A DNA stretch of 5,282 nucleotides, from contig JAEXEM010000367.1 of assembly GCA_023401045.1 (NCBI GenBank), positions 1 to 5,282 on the forward strand. The letters are read 5' to 3'. This stretch comes from Actinomycetes bacterium. GTDB taxonomy: Bacteria; Actinomycetota; Actinomycetes; Actinomycetales; Cellulomonadaceae. The notes beneath the pieces were generated by a model that made no database searches, was not told where the DNA came from, and saw only the letters and a list, made by a program, of their open reading frames with translations. Made by a program: the position numbers and the translations under genes. Below, one piece after another: positions 5,248-5,282 of this stretch (positions are counted from its first letter, which is position 1; each line of letters begins with the position of its first letter).

Positions 5248-5282
5248 CCCGGGGGCCGCTCGTCGGCCGGGCTCACCGGCAC

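Overview
The window is very GC-rich DNA (well over 70% by eye) with GC-ending codons, GTG starts and short intergenic gaps. Its proteins read like those of a high-GC actinobacterium, perhaps in the Cellulomonas/Micrococcales range, although the taxon is inferred and not proven. It looks like ordinary chromosome: there is no integrase, transposase, CRISPR array, tRNA or rRNA.

Left part (1-2593, minus strand): three genes of a branched-chain-type 2-oxoacid dehydrogenase complex lie in operon order E1 alpha, E1 beta, E2. E1 alpha and E1 beta are complete and overlap by ATGA. The E2 gene is cut by the left window edge after its lipoyl domain and the start of its linker. Together they would oxidatively decarboxylate 2-oxoacids (probably the branched-chain ones from Val, Leu and Ile) to acyl-CoA. 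No E3 gene is visible here.

Control region (2594-2800): the space in front of the operon holds a 35-bp compound palindrome made of two adjacent 16-bp dyads, plus a second, unrelated dyad further upstream. This is the best regulatory candidate in the window and probably the operator and promoter of the dehydrogenase operon.

Middle part (2801-3448): a DUF2243-family membrane protein gene starts normally on the plus strand but loses family resemblance after about residue 107. Its frame then runs on, without a stop, through the antisense of the next two genes, so I read it as a 3'-truncated pseudogene. Facing it on the minus strand is a small two-helix membrane protein gene of unknown function.

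Right part (3515-5114): a minus-strand HisC/Pat-type PLP aminotransferase (probably aromatic amino acid or histidinol-phosphate) is divergent from a plus-strand four-helix membrane protein of the 'phage holin' family IV, which is a common chromosomal family. Both may be leaderless or weak-SD genes. A strong GC hairpin follows the holin-family gene, and an 18-bp direct repeat lies in the last 160 bases. No obviously new multi-gene system is present; the items most worth a second look are the compound operator and the truncated DUF2243 gene.
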